Positions 21,046 through 30,682 of a stretch of DNA of 64,000 nucleotides are shown piece by piece; the first letter of the stretch is position 1, and each line of letters opens with the position of its first letter. The stretch spans positions 1,234,501-1,298,500 of the forward strand of contig CM042559.1 in the NCBI GenBank assembly GCA_023630585.1. The letters are read 5' to 3'. A program made the translations under genes and the position numbers. Below the pieces are notes generated by a model that worked only from the letters and a program-made list of their open reading frames with translations, did no database searches and was not told the DNA's origin. Source of the stretch: Cranoglanis bouderius. Taxonomy: Eukaryota; Chordata; Actinopteri; Siluriformes; Cranoglanididae.

Positions 21046-21237
21046 TTACACACTAGTTTTTCTCAACAACGGCCTAGTTTCTCTTTCTGGGTCGCACCTT
21101 CTACAGCCGGGGTGATGACCAAACAGCCGGCAGATCCAATGTTTTGGAATATTTTTTGTTCTATTATTACTTACAGAACCAAGAATATTCCAATTATCCA
21201 TAAATAATTTGTTTTCCACGGTAAAATGCACATTCAC
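21046..21237 (-). CDS. Small open frame in the ERV 1 leader (63 codons)
   Basis: A sense-strand frame ending in a basic Cys-containing tail (WICRLFGHHPGCRRCDPE). No family recognised. It lies between the primer site and the 108-codon frame. May be chance. Confidence 0.25.
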   Translation of the reverse strand: MNVHFTVENKLFMDNWNILGSVSNNRTKNIPKHWICRLFGHHPGCRRCDPERETRPLLRKTSV

Positions 21238-22018
21238 ACGTATCTAGAATGGAATGCCCATGAAATGAGATTTTAAACCAGTAGTGAACACACACACATC
21301 CCTCTGTCTCACAAACCATCAACAATAGATAAGCACACACTCACAGGCAGTGCCTGTCCTTGTCTCACACACACACAGTTTTCAAACCAAGAGACATTTG
21401 GGTCATAGATAAACGTCAGACATTACAGTGGAAATAATTTAAGCATGCATAATGTTGGCTGCTCTGTAGTTTGTCAACACACTATCACATTTTTTCTATT
21501 ACATAAGAGTCTTCTGTCTCACACTTACACAACTATATCTTTTTTAACTCACTTCTTTTTCCCAATGCAAAGGTTTTAATTCATACCTTCATACACACAC
21601 ATATGCAATTAGTTTATACAATTACTGGCCGGCCAGAAAATCCATCTGTCTGTCACAGGACTTTTTCTCTTATCTTCATAAATCCGTTTCACACACATAA
21701 TAATACACACGTTATACTATTACAACTGCTTCACCAAATCTTCACTTTATCTTACGGTGTCTTTTACTTTTCCCATCCACTATTTCTCCAGAGGCTTTTC
21801 CCAATCAAAATTTCCTCTATATTAGCCTCTGGGGCCGTCCACTGGGGGCCCGAGTCTGTCTCCCCTATCAGGGACCTCCCCTCCTAGGCCACAGAATAAC
21901 TAATGCAGAACTTTGAATATCAAACAGGTGTCTGCTTACCTTTCTCCTATATGGCCAGTACCTACGGTCCACAGGATAGTGAGGCCCCAGTGAGGATCAG
22001 TTCTCCAGCCTCGCGTAG

Positions 22019-22035
22019 CCAAACGTTGGGCACCA
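22019..22035 (-). promoter_or_regulatory. ERV 1 primer-binding site
   Basis: Minus strand TGGTGCCCAACGTTTGG, four bases inside the LTR end. The TGGyGCCCAACGT core resembles lysine-tRNA (1,2) primer sites, with changes at positions 4 and 14-15. Confidence 0.65.
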
Positions 22036-22039
22036 ATAA

Positions 22040-22452
22040 TGTGGAGTTTTCTGCCACTGGATATACGATAGCCTCTACACAAAATACTCTGAATTCAAAT
22101 AAAAACAAAATACTCATAACACAATGGATGAGAGAAGCAAAAATCAGATTTATTGCCCAAAAATATCATCCAACATGAGATCAGTTCAAATGAGACGTCC
22201 CAGAAGTGATCTGATCTATCCTGGGTTTGGTCTCTATTTATACCCCCCCCCCCCCCTTCATATCAAACAATTTCCCATTATGTTTGGTTTTCAGAAAATC
22301 CAGCTACCATTAGCTTCAGGAAACCAGGTTTTTCAGCCACCATTGTTTTCAGAAAATCAGGTTTTTCAGCCACCATTATATCCAGGTTTTTCAAGGTTAG
22401 CCGAAAAAAAAAAAACCACACTCTCTCCTCTGTTCTCCTCCTTCTTTCCTTC
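22040..22452 (-). repeat. Partial 5' LTR of ERV 1
   Basis: The LTR ends ACTCCACA next to the primer site. On the minus strand a TATAAATAG box lies at 22242-22234 and an AATAAA signal at 22154-22149, giving U3, R and U5 in the expected order. U3 contains two or three near-identical copies of a TTTTCAGCCACCATT unit (about 22295-22380), probably an enhancer repeat. The U3 start is cut off by a Tc1 fragment. Confidence 0.7.
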
Positions 22453-23329
22453 TTGGCCTGGTGTCAAGAAGGGCAGCAAAGAAGCCACTTCTCTCCAGGA
22501 AAAACATCAGGGACAGACAGCTATTCTGCAAAAAGTACAGGGATTGGACTGCTGAGGACTGGGGTAATGTCATTTTCTCTGATGAATCCCCTTTCCGATT
22601 GTTTGAGGCATCTGGAAAAAAGCTTGTCCGGAGAAGAAAAGGTGAGCGCTACCATCAGTCCTGTGTCATGCCAACAGTAAAGCATCCTGAGACCACTCAT
22701 GTGTGGGGTTGCTTCTCAGCCAAGGGAGTGGGCTCACTCACAATTTTGCCTAAGAACAGAGCCATGAATAAAGAATGGTACAAAAACATCCTCAGAGAGC
22801 AACTTCTCCCAACCATCCAAGAACAGTTTGGTGAGGAACAATGCCTTTTCCAGCATGATGGGGCACCTTGCCACAAGGCAAAAGTGATAACGAAGTGGCT
22901 CGGGGAACAAAACGTCGACATTTTGGGACCATGGCCAGGAAACTCCCCAGACCTTAATCCCATTGAGAATTTGTGGTCAATCCTCAAGAGGTGGGTGGAC
23001 AAACAAAAACCCACAAACTCTGACAAACTCCAAGCATTGATTATGCAAGAATGGGCTGCCATCAATCAGGACGTGGCCCAGAAGTTGATTGACAGCATGC
23101 CAGGGCGAATTGCAGAGGTCTTGAAAAAGAAGGGTCAACACTGCAAATATTGACTCTTTGTATCAACTTCATGTAATTGTCAATAAAAGCCATTGACACT
23201 TATGAAATGCTTGTTATTATACTTCAGTAACAGTTAGTAACATCTGACAAAAAGATCTAAAAACACTGAAGCAGTAGACTTTGTGAAAATTAATATTTGT
23301 GTCATTCTCAAAACTTTTGGCCACGGCTG
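22453..23329 (+). mobile_element. Tc1/mariner fragment D, 5'-truncated
   Basis: Right end GGCCACGGCTG followed by TA (23330-23331), preceded by TCATTCTCAAAACTTTT. The left end and the DNA-binding part are missing; the sequence starts inside the transposase at the ERV LTR junction. Confidence 0.82.
22461..23153 (+). pseudogene. Tc1 transposase catalytic part, 35-residue D-E spacing
   Basis: An open 230-codon frame lacking the N-terminal DNA-binding domain. It has NVIFSDESPFRLF, VWGCFSAKGVGSL, CLFQHDGAPCHKAK and DLNPIENLWSILKR and ends KKGQHCKY. I count 35 residues between the second Asp and the Glu, one more than in the other Tc1 copies here. The catalytic core is uninterrupted, but without the N-terminus the protein could not bind transposon ends. 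Confidence 0.85.
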
Positions 23330-23339
23330 TACTTGGCCG

Positions 23340-23853
23340 ATGTACTTTAGTCTATGCTCTACCAACCATCAGAGAAAACATAAGACCCACTCCATTCCCA
23401 ACCCCGGAGGTTGTCATAACTAATAGTCAAGACTCTACACATTTATTCAGTCCCTTCTGTTAGCTGGGCAGCGCCCAGACCTGGTGGTCAAGAAGTCTTG
23501 GGGCTTTAATTCCAAGTTACGGAGTCATGCTGGCTCTAGATCAAGTGAGAAGATTATGAAATGCAGTGCTGCAGTTAGCTAATGATACAGCCCTTGCCAA
23601 CATCTCCAATACACTAGCCTCGCACAAAATCATGAGCTTACAGAACAGAGTGGCTCTGGATTATATCCTTGCTACACAAGGGGGAACATACCCCATTGGC
23701 CCTGAATGCTGCACAGGCCTGGTTGACCCAACTGATTATTTAGACAGAATACAAAAAGATATTAGTGATTTGTCAATGAAGTTGCATACTATGACTATGG
23801 AAAATTCCTCATGGTTCGGAAACATTTTTTGGCAAGTCCAGTTTATGGATTAG
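23340..23853 (+). pseudogene. env: ERV 2 env remnant, transmembrane subunit
   Basis: The open frame 23566-23853 holds heptad-like LQLANDTALANISNTL, then LQNRVALDYILATQGG, the conserved region of class I-type transmembrane subunits, followed by ECC. The first Cys of the usual C-x6-CC is not visible (the segment reads GGTYPIGPECC). Upstream sequence to 23340 is in broken frames and the surface subunit is gone. The membrane anchor after the frame is interrupted by a stop. Confidence 0.75.
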
Positions 23854-24173
23854 GGAAACTACAGTTTTGTTAATATTACTTCTGTTTCTGTGCTATGGTA
23901 GCATCTGTGTTACCAAGTGTTTCATATGGCCAGTTACTACCCCATCTAACAAAGAAATAGTCGTGGTTTCAGTAACAATCAAGAACTATTACCCATAGAT
24001 TCTTTTACCTTATTAATGGGCGATACACTAAGATTAAGTGAAATGTGCCTGTGACTGTTCAAAGTCACAAGATTAAGTATACTGGCCTTATGACTACTAC
24101 TCATGCCAAAGAAATTTTGTAAATAGTTTTTTGTGAATAGCTTAAATTTAATTGTGTGAGAGTTATTAGAACT

Positions 24174-24187
24174 CTCAACGGGGGAAC
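24174..24187 (+). promoter_or_regulatory. Polypurine tract of ERV 2
   Basis: A purine-rich CAACGGGGGAAC run immediately before the 3' LTR. Confidence 0.55.
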
Positions 24188-24812
24188 TGTGGGAATATAC
24201 ATTTAAGAATTACTGGGTTTTTTTTGTTTATATGTGTATCAGTTTAGAAAAGCAACAGCGTCAGCCATATTACACTGTTAAACAGAGTTGCTAAGTGGAG
24301 GTCTCTGTCAGATCCTGTTCACCTTTTTGTGAGTCAAACAAGAATGGCTTCCTGAAGCTATCTCCTTTGGTATCTGTTGACTCTTGGTGCCTCTGTCCCA
24401 GTCACTGAATTGACGACCATTGTTCATGAGTTAATCATTGTCTGAGTCAAATGTAAATATAATGGCTTAGGTGTGGACCTTCTTTTATCTCTATGATCAT
24501 TAAGTAGTCTGAGTAGTCCAATATAGTTAAGATGACTGGATTAAGGACTGGTGAAACTCCAGGGTCTGGGGAACTTACTTCCTTGGTATACTTTGTTTAC
24601 AGTCATCAACTGAATGTTTTGTCTTCACATGGAAGGACAGCCCCTAAAATATCTTTAAAACTACAATGAATAGCTCATTGCTTTAGACTTGATGACTGCA
24701 GCGCAAGACAGCACGTTCTGACCTGTAGACTGATGCTCATGATGTTCTACAATAAAGAATCCTGTTGAAGCTTTACCCGAGTCTCCTGGTCTTCGCTTCT
24801 GAGTTTCCAACA
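24188..24812 (+). repeat. 3' LTR of ERV 2
   Basis: 625 bp from TGTGGGAATATAC to TTTCCAACA (TG...CA), directly after env and a polypurine tract. AATAAAGAATCC near 24757 is the polyadenylation signal in R. No 5' partner in the window. Confidence 0.78.
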
Positions 24813-24977
24813 CCTGCCTTAGAGGACTTGGTAATGCTTACATAAACAGTAAACTCAAGAAATTCATCTTCGTTGACTCTGGGTATTCTGCTAAAGCTAG
24901 CGGTGTCGCATTACGTACGCATGATGTCATGTGCCATCGACTGGGAAACGGCTTATACTTCCGGTTAGTGAAAAAAT

Positions 24978-25083
24978 GCTAGTGTTCCATTTGAGACGAT
25001 ACTACCCTTCTAAAATTCATACACTAGACTGTAGAGTACATAGTGCATACTGTAAGTGTATAGTACGTCATTTGGGACACAAC
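24978..25083. repeat. Short inverted-repeat element
   Basis: AGTGTTCCATTTGAGACG at the left and an approximate inverse (GTCATTTGGGACACAAC) at the right enclose about 105 bp containing TAGAGTACATAGTGCATACT. Resembles a MITE; the family is not assigned. Confidence 0.4.
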
Positions 25084-25149
25084 TTTAGTATTTACTCTCT
25101 GATGCGTGTTTTCGGGACAGAAGTAATGTAATGTGTAAATGTACCCCAT

Positions 25150-25243
25150 GCTGTGTGCAGACCAACTAGTCGATAATGAGATTTGTTGACAACGATTTTC
25201 ATAATCGATTATTATCAATTTTATCGATTAGTTGTTGCAGCTC
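25150..25243 (-). mobile_element. hAT MITE end
   Basis: Minus strand TAGAGCTGCAACAACTAATC followed by ATCGAT-rich palindromic sequence, a common fish hAT-type terminus. Only one end is clear. Confidence 0.5.
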
Positions 25244-25496
25244 TAATAACATGTTATTGACATGACTTTTCCTGACCCTTATATATTTGAAGCCCAGATT
25301 GTAAAGTATGTAGCAGCACTACCTACCAAATGAATGTTCTCCCTTCTTTCCTCAATTGTTTGTGTATTCCTCTATTAAATTCCTCCACTTCACTGAAATA
25401 GTAAATGGAGAACATAATCACTGCTGGGTTAACAGAAATACTGTTAAAAAAAGACATTGTGTAATTTTTTTTTTTTTTTACATTTTCTACTCTTAC

Positions 25497-25871
25497 CTGT
25501 GATGATAATCAGGACCAGAGAAGAAGACCTGCTCACCCTCCTGCAAAGATAAATTCTGCAGCACAGCCAGGCCATAAATGTCAAAAGAAATCGGTTAATT
25601 TAAATATACACGGGTCTGTACACAAGCAGCATACAGTATAGTATATAGTAGGGTTTGAAAGTGCAGGAGCAGGAACACCCACAAATACATTATATTGTTA
25701 GGCATACCTCTGGAGTTTAGAACACAAGTTCAGTTGCGTTGGTGTTCTATGCAGTACTGACTTCAGATAAGCAAAAAGGGTGTCCTGTTTTTCTTCACTG
25801 TTGAGGTAGACAGGCATCCAGGAAGAGGACTTCTGAGGAAACCACTTTGAAGGCTTCCCACTGAGTACATC
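25497..25871 (-). other. Two candidate spliced exons of an unidentified gene
   Basis: On the minus strand 25871-25708 (164 bp) is bounded by CCCATAG and GTATGCC and is open in one frame (DVLSGKPSKWFPQKSSSWMP...). A second stretch ending at 25497 is bounded by TTTGCAG or CTGCAG and GTAAGAG (44 or 59 bp). The phases allow an open reading through both. No family recognised; these could be exons of a host gene or of an old element. Confidence 0.28.
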
Positions 25872-27153
25872 CTATGGGTAAATTATTTTTGGATTGTGTG
25901 CTTCTTGAAAAAGAGAAAGAGCCCAATTGGTCAAATTAAACATTTTAAGTTCATTTCATAAACATAAATAGACATAAATTAGGCCTAAGCCTAGTACTTG
26001 ACCAACAGATTTTTTTTTTAAATCTTCTGTCATACTATTGCCTACATTAAGCTAAATCTGTGTCCTTGAAATAACTTCATATAGACTATACAGTACATGA
26101 CAGAATCTAACACGCAGTATTTTAATAGTCAATTATTATGTAGGCATTTCTGTTATTTCTGACTATTAAAAATGTCAAATGTCTCATTCAACATTACAAA
26201 AACAATGTCAAAATGAAGAGACATGCTGATAACATGTATTGTGGGGTAAAGAGGCAGTCAGCACACCCAGATAACAAACACATTTGGGCCAATTCCGGTA
26301 GAAATGCGCCACTGTCAGCTCAATGCTGGGATCGGAAGATAACTGGCCAGAGCCCTGCTGACTGCTCACACCACTTCTGGCTGACAGATGGTTTTTCCTA
26401 TGTGGGCCAATATCGGCTGAAAGCAGGTGTACTTGAGGCAGGTCCATACTTGGTGTAGCCGTGTGTATCTACTTTTGGCCCGAGTTCGTTACGTCACAGT
26501 AGGGCCACATCTAGAATTAAGGAACTCAGCCACCTGAAAAGAAGAGAGAAAAAGTTTTGGCAGTTAAATCAGTAATAATAAAAATCTACTTGACTTGACC
26601 TGACTTGATCAGTAAGGATCCTCTAGGCTACAGTCGAGTCTTCATTTTCAAGAGGAATCATTTCAGCTGAAAAAGGTAAGTAATTTAATTTAGTAATTTC
26701 AGTCTACAGTATTGTTTGATGTTTAAAATGTCAAGAAGAAAATGTTTTTATATCTTTATAACAGTATGTGTGATGGCGACGAGAACATAACTTCAGAAAA
26801 CCCACACAGTTTGATATGTGTCTCTTAACATGAATTAAACTTAAATACTTGTCTTTATTAGAAAAAACGCTGATTATGCACTGCACTATATTCATGAGAA
26901 ATTTGGTATTTGTATTATTTGATTTTTGCGTAAATTCAATTCATCGTTTTCAACGAGTGATTAAAAGAACTGTTTCATATGAGTCATTTTTGTTGAATAC
27001 GCTTGTGGCACTGTCTTATTTTATTTTACACAATGTTTATGGCTTATGTAGTTTCTTTATAAATAGCCTACAGACTCGGGGAAAGACTCGGTTGTCTTTT
27101 TGTGATGTATTAGTGACGCATAGTGTTTGTGCTGCTGGTGATACTTGCGCTTA

Positions 27154-27226
27154 CGGGCTTTAGCATAGTTGGTCGTGCATTCGACTTCCGTACCGGAGGC
27201 GCGAGCTTGAGACCTGCTGTGTTCAG
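27154..27226 (+). repeat. tRNA-like (SINE-type) promoter sequence
   Basis: An A-box match TAGCATAGTTGG at 27161-27172 and a degenerate B box GAGCTTGAGACC at 27203-27214 are spaced as in tRNA genes. The arms do not fold into a convincing tRNA, so a tRNA-derived SINE head is more likely than a tRNA gene. Confidence 0.45.
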
Positions 27227-27483
27227 GTTTGGAAAACCTATTCTTTCTTTCTTTATTGAATAAAGATAGTAAAAACAATTTAAACACGAACTGACTTTCA
27301 TTCATGTTTTATGTTAGGGTTAGGGCTAGTCACAGAAGTATAAATCAGCCTTTAGCGTGTCTCAGGTTGCAGGAGAAGTTATCAACTGTTTTGCCTCTGA
27401 GAGACTTGAGTTATAAAATTGCGCAGTGTATCCCATTTCTGTCATAATTTAATGTCTTTGATTTTTCTACTTATGCTCATTAG

Positions 27484-27602
27484 ATGCTATACGAAAGAAC
27501 CCATTATCATCAACAAATGCTGAAACTGAGACAGTGATGAAAAGGTGGCTGCAGCTGGCTTCAGACCGTGAAGGAGGACGGAAGAGGCACAACAAGCAGT
27601 AG
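27484..27602 (+). pseudogene. Terminal exon resembling DUF4806 proteins
   Basis: After an acceptor-like TTATGCTCATTAG the sequence reads AIRKNPLSSTNAE, then VMKRWLQLASDREGGRKRHN and a stop at 27600-27602. The ending RxNPL..., W-x-LA-D-GGR is what I recall of the C-terminus of the multicopy DUF4806 proteins of fish. Upstream exons were not identified inside the element. Confidence 0.45.
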
Positions 27603-28060
27603 CTTGCCCTTGATATACACACATTACATTACATTCTAACTGATAAAAAAATAATCTGTTCTACATGTTAAATTCATGTTCTTGTTTTGTTCATTTATGT
27701 CATTGTTGTGTATGCACTGTTGTTAAAAGTTAATGTTTAATGAGTTGAACTTAAAAATTAAAATCATTAATTTAAACTGCGTTATTGTTGTCATTTTATT
27801 TGAATATGACCATTTTGAATGAATGAATTATTAATTATGAAAAAATTAATGTGGTAATTTAATAATGTCTGGGTCAAATTTGGGTCACACACAATTTCTA
27901 TTCACAATAGTGCATGGGCCAGAACTGTGCCACATCCATTACTTCTGCTCAGTTTACAGTGTGTGGGCCAGATCTGGGCCAAGGACCCAGGTGTATACTG
28001 GGCCAGAACTAAAGCAAGTATGTGGCCCACAAGTGGGCTAGACAAATTTTGCTATATGGG

Positions 28061-29127
28061 CAGTTTAAATATTAACGGTTTGTTTTACAGCATTAGAAGC
28101 TAATATATGATCGTTTTTATATAGTGCATTTAAGACTATAGTTAGCAACTCTCGGTCACTTCGACTACGTTAACTCTGCTGTCCAATTCCATGCATCACA
28201 ACTGTTTTGGTACTCACACTCCGATTGTTGTCCATCTTCTGTTGCCAGAAAAATGCTGTCACTGGTCCTCTAATTCGGTAGGCGGCGTTGTCACTAAAAA
28301 CCTAGGGTCCAAGAAATGTGGTCCTAGGACTGCGGTCCTGAAAAAGCAGGCTCCAGTATTGCAGGGTTATGATATGTCTATGTGCAGTTTTTCAGTGTTT
28401 TGCAATAACACTGGTGTTCATCAGTTTGAAGGCCCTGTTAAATTCATGTGACCTCATGCCCAGTTTGTATATGGGCTTGCCTTTTAAAAAAAATTTTAAT
28501 TGAAACTTAAAACTCATAGAAAAAGAAATGCTTTAAAATTTCATTTACTTTCAACTATTGCCTGTGAAACATAGCAGCACATTTTAGCAAAAAACGGCAC
28601 TTGATTATTTTAGCACCGAACTATGTAATCTCCACACTGAAAAAAAAGAAAAGAAAGAAAGAAAAAAAAAGAAAAAGAAAATGGACCATTTTTTTAAAAT
28701 GGAGAGGTGAAAATTAGTTGCTACTCCAGATCCCTATTTACAGAAGAATTATCCCAAAATTGGGTACAAGTTCACCCAGCATCCTTTATGTCTACAACGT
28801 AGCTGTGTTCAATGACTGAAACGTCCTCGTTCTCCTGAGCCATGCTACTCCCGTCGCCCCGCGATGAAACAGGCCGTCCAATTAGATTTCAGCCTTAGAT
28901 CATGTGCCCGGAGCTGCTGTTGTTGCACAAAAGGGTGCGATAGGTGACGCTATAGCACAGAAAGCTGTTTTGAAAACCAGTGTAAACACCGAAGAAATGT
29001 ATTCCGGAAGCGAAGCGCTTGAAAAAAGCAGTTGTTTTTTAGTCTATTTTTCTTTTTGACTTTAAGAGTTGTTTTAATCTTTTGTATTTGCAGTTTATAT
29101 TTATATGTTGTGTATGTATGTATATAT
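28061..29127. other. Mostly unassigned sequence
   Basis: Contains an A/G-rich microsatellite (about 28640-28682) and a moderately CpG-containing stretch at 28840-28970. On the minus strand a short frame opens there at 28843 (MAQENEDVSVIEH...) and meets a GG|GTGAAC donor-like site at 28776. Nothing else recognised. Confidence 0.35.
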
Positions 29128-29530
29128 TAGTGATGGGTCGTTTGCGAACGAGTCGGCTCTATGAGTCAGCTCCATTAAGTGAACGATGGGAGCTGCCTCC
29201 CGTCTGAGAGCTGATTTCATTTTTTTGTAAATTAATACAAGACAGAATAATAGGATGATCTTTTCGCCACACTGCTCGGCCAAGCGCACTCCATGCACTG
29301 ACTGAATGTTGTGTTGACGTATATGTGCGTGCGACCAATCACGTGTGATAACACTCTCCATTTTAATACATGCATTTTAATAACAGACAACATAAAGGCA
29401 GAATGTAGAATTTGCAAGGTAAAAATATCATATGGAGCAGGATCAACTAACAATCTTCACAGCCATATTAGAACTGTACATCCAACAGTGCACTGTGTGT
29501 TATTTGTTTGGAATGGTTTGTGTTTTGGAT
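29128..29530 (+). mobile_element. hAT fragment with BED finger
   Basis: The left end AGTGATGGGTCGTTTGCGAA equals the end seen at 513. At 29388-29490 there is a BED finger reading KAECRICKVKISYGAG, then STNNLHSHIRTVHP (C-x2-C, H-x5-H). The catalytic part and right end are missing. Confidence 0.7.
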
Positions 29531-29604
29531 AGTTCAATATAAATAAAAAGTTTAATACAAGTGTAATTATGGAAGCCCAAGCGGCCATGCATGATTTTTT
29601 TTCT

Positions 29605-30390
29605 TCTTCTTCTTGTTTTCTCGTGATCTCAACTTAAATTTCTTGTGATCTCGAGATAACAAAAGTTGTTTTCTCGTGATCTCGACTTAAATTTTCTGTG
29701 TACTCGACATCCATCGTCCCAAAGTCAATGGGTTTTTTGAATAACCTTTTACGTGTCTTGAAAAAGACGGTTGCTAATAAGTAGCTAAATGGGACTACAA
29801 AGGTTGTCGGAGACATTAAACGTCATCACGCCGAACAGAAAAAAAATCATCTACTACAGCCTCGTTTGTGTTTATACTCGCCCTCTTGCAATTTGAACTA
29901 TTACAGCTCAAACTTCCTAACTTATCAATTTATAGTATTTTCCAATTGCAGTGTTTTTTAAATAAAGATTGAAAGAGTTGGCGGAAGTGTAGTGGCGGGT
30001 TGAAGTCATGCGACCGTGGTGTAGTTCGTTTATAGCCTAACATTAGCTTTTTACTTCTGCCGATTGTATTTAGGCTTCAAAATTCATAAAAGTTGTGTTC
30101 ATTTGTGAAGATTATCTTGATGAACAAAAGATGTAAGAATCATAAACTTTTGTTGGTCACAGAGCTTATTTTCTGCAATAATCCAAAAGCCAATGGAAAA
30201 ATCCTATTGGATTTTTGTCGAGGGAACCAGGGTAATGCTAACTTCCGGGTTGGCCTACAAAAAAAAAAGAGAAAACAGCTTTTGGTTATGTCAAGATTAC
30301 GAGAAAATTAAGTCAAGATCACGAGAAAACAACTTTTGTTATCTCGAGATCACGAGAAAATTAAGTCAAGATCACGAGAAAACAACTTTT
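29605..30390. mobile_element. Foldback element with about 90-bp inverted repeats
   Basis: GTTTTCTCGTGATCTCGACT-type blocks occur twice in tandem on the left (29605-29700). They recur inverted on the right (30300-30390), with GATCACGAGAAAACAACTTT and TTATCTCGAGATC in the middle of each arm. About 590 bp of AT-rich, apparently non-coding sequence lies between. No transposase. Confidence 0.75.
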
Positions 30391-30666
30391 TGTCGCCTTG
30401 GGGCGAAGTATTAGGATAGTAACTTTGTTTCTTTGCCTTCTACCCAGCCGTGTTTACATGGACTGTGATTTCTGGATTTTGGATATTTGCTATGCCCCTC
30501 AGATTTTGGATTATTGCCTCACCCCTGTCTGGATATTGTTTGCCTGTTGAACTGACTTTGCCTTTTGCGTTATGTTTTTCCCGTTCCTAATTATTTGACC
30601 CTGTACCTAATAAAGTGACAATTTTGCTCCGCACTTGCATCCAGCCCTCCTTTACATGTTCTAACA

Positions 30667-30678
30667 GAATACTTCACC
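30667..30678 (+). promoter_or_regulatory. Conserved motif in the primer-site position
   Basis: GAATACTTCACC directly after the 5' LTR. The same 12 bases follow the LTR of the minus-strand relative (at about 52956-52967). It does not start with TGG as tRNA 3'-end primer sites do. Confidence 0.5.
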
Positions 30679-30682
30679 AAAC

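Larger units (their letters stand above)
19971..22018 (-). other. Long leader of ERV 1
   Basis: About 2 kb between primer site and gag, unusually long for a simple retrovirus. It is pyrimidine-rich on the plus strand and contains the two small frames listed separately. No other element edge was seen inside. Confidence 0.5.
8926..22452 (-). mobile_element. Endogenous retrovirus 1, minus strand, with nested insertions
   Basis: Retroviral order on the minus strand: partial 5' LTR (22452-22040), primer site (22035-22019), a 2-kb leader, gag (from 19970), zinc knuckle, protease, an unassigned segment, RT and RNase H. No integrase, env or 3' LTR is recognisable; the copy ends at about 8926 against a Tc1 fragment. 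Interrupted by a solo LTR at 15317-18726 (itself carrying Tc1 C) and by a hAT at 9859-11063. RT motifs and the single-knuckle gag place it with fish class I-like/epsilon-related ERVs, but a phylogeny is needed. Confidence 0.82.
26266..28060 (+). mobile_element. TIR element with a DUF4806-like terminal exon
   Basis: CCCAGATAACAAA on the left and its near inverse (TTTGCTATATGGG) on the right match at 11 of 13 positions. GGGCCA-rich subterminal motifs occur near both ends. It contains a tRNA-like segment and one terminal coding exon. No convincing target duplication found. Confidence 0.5.

Noticed and set aside
27154..27226. A functional tRNA gene
   Set aside because: Box A and a weak box B are present but acceptor and anticodon stems do not pair convincingly.
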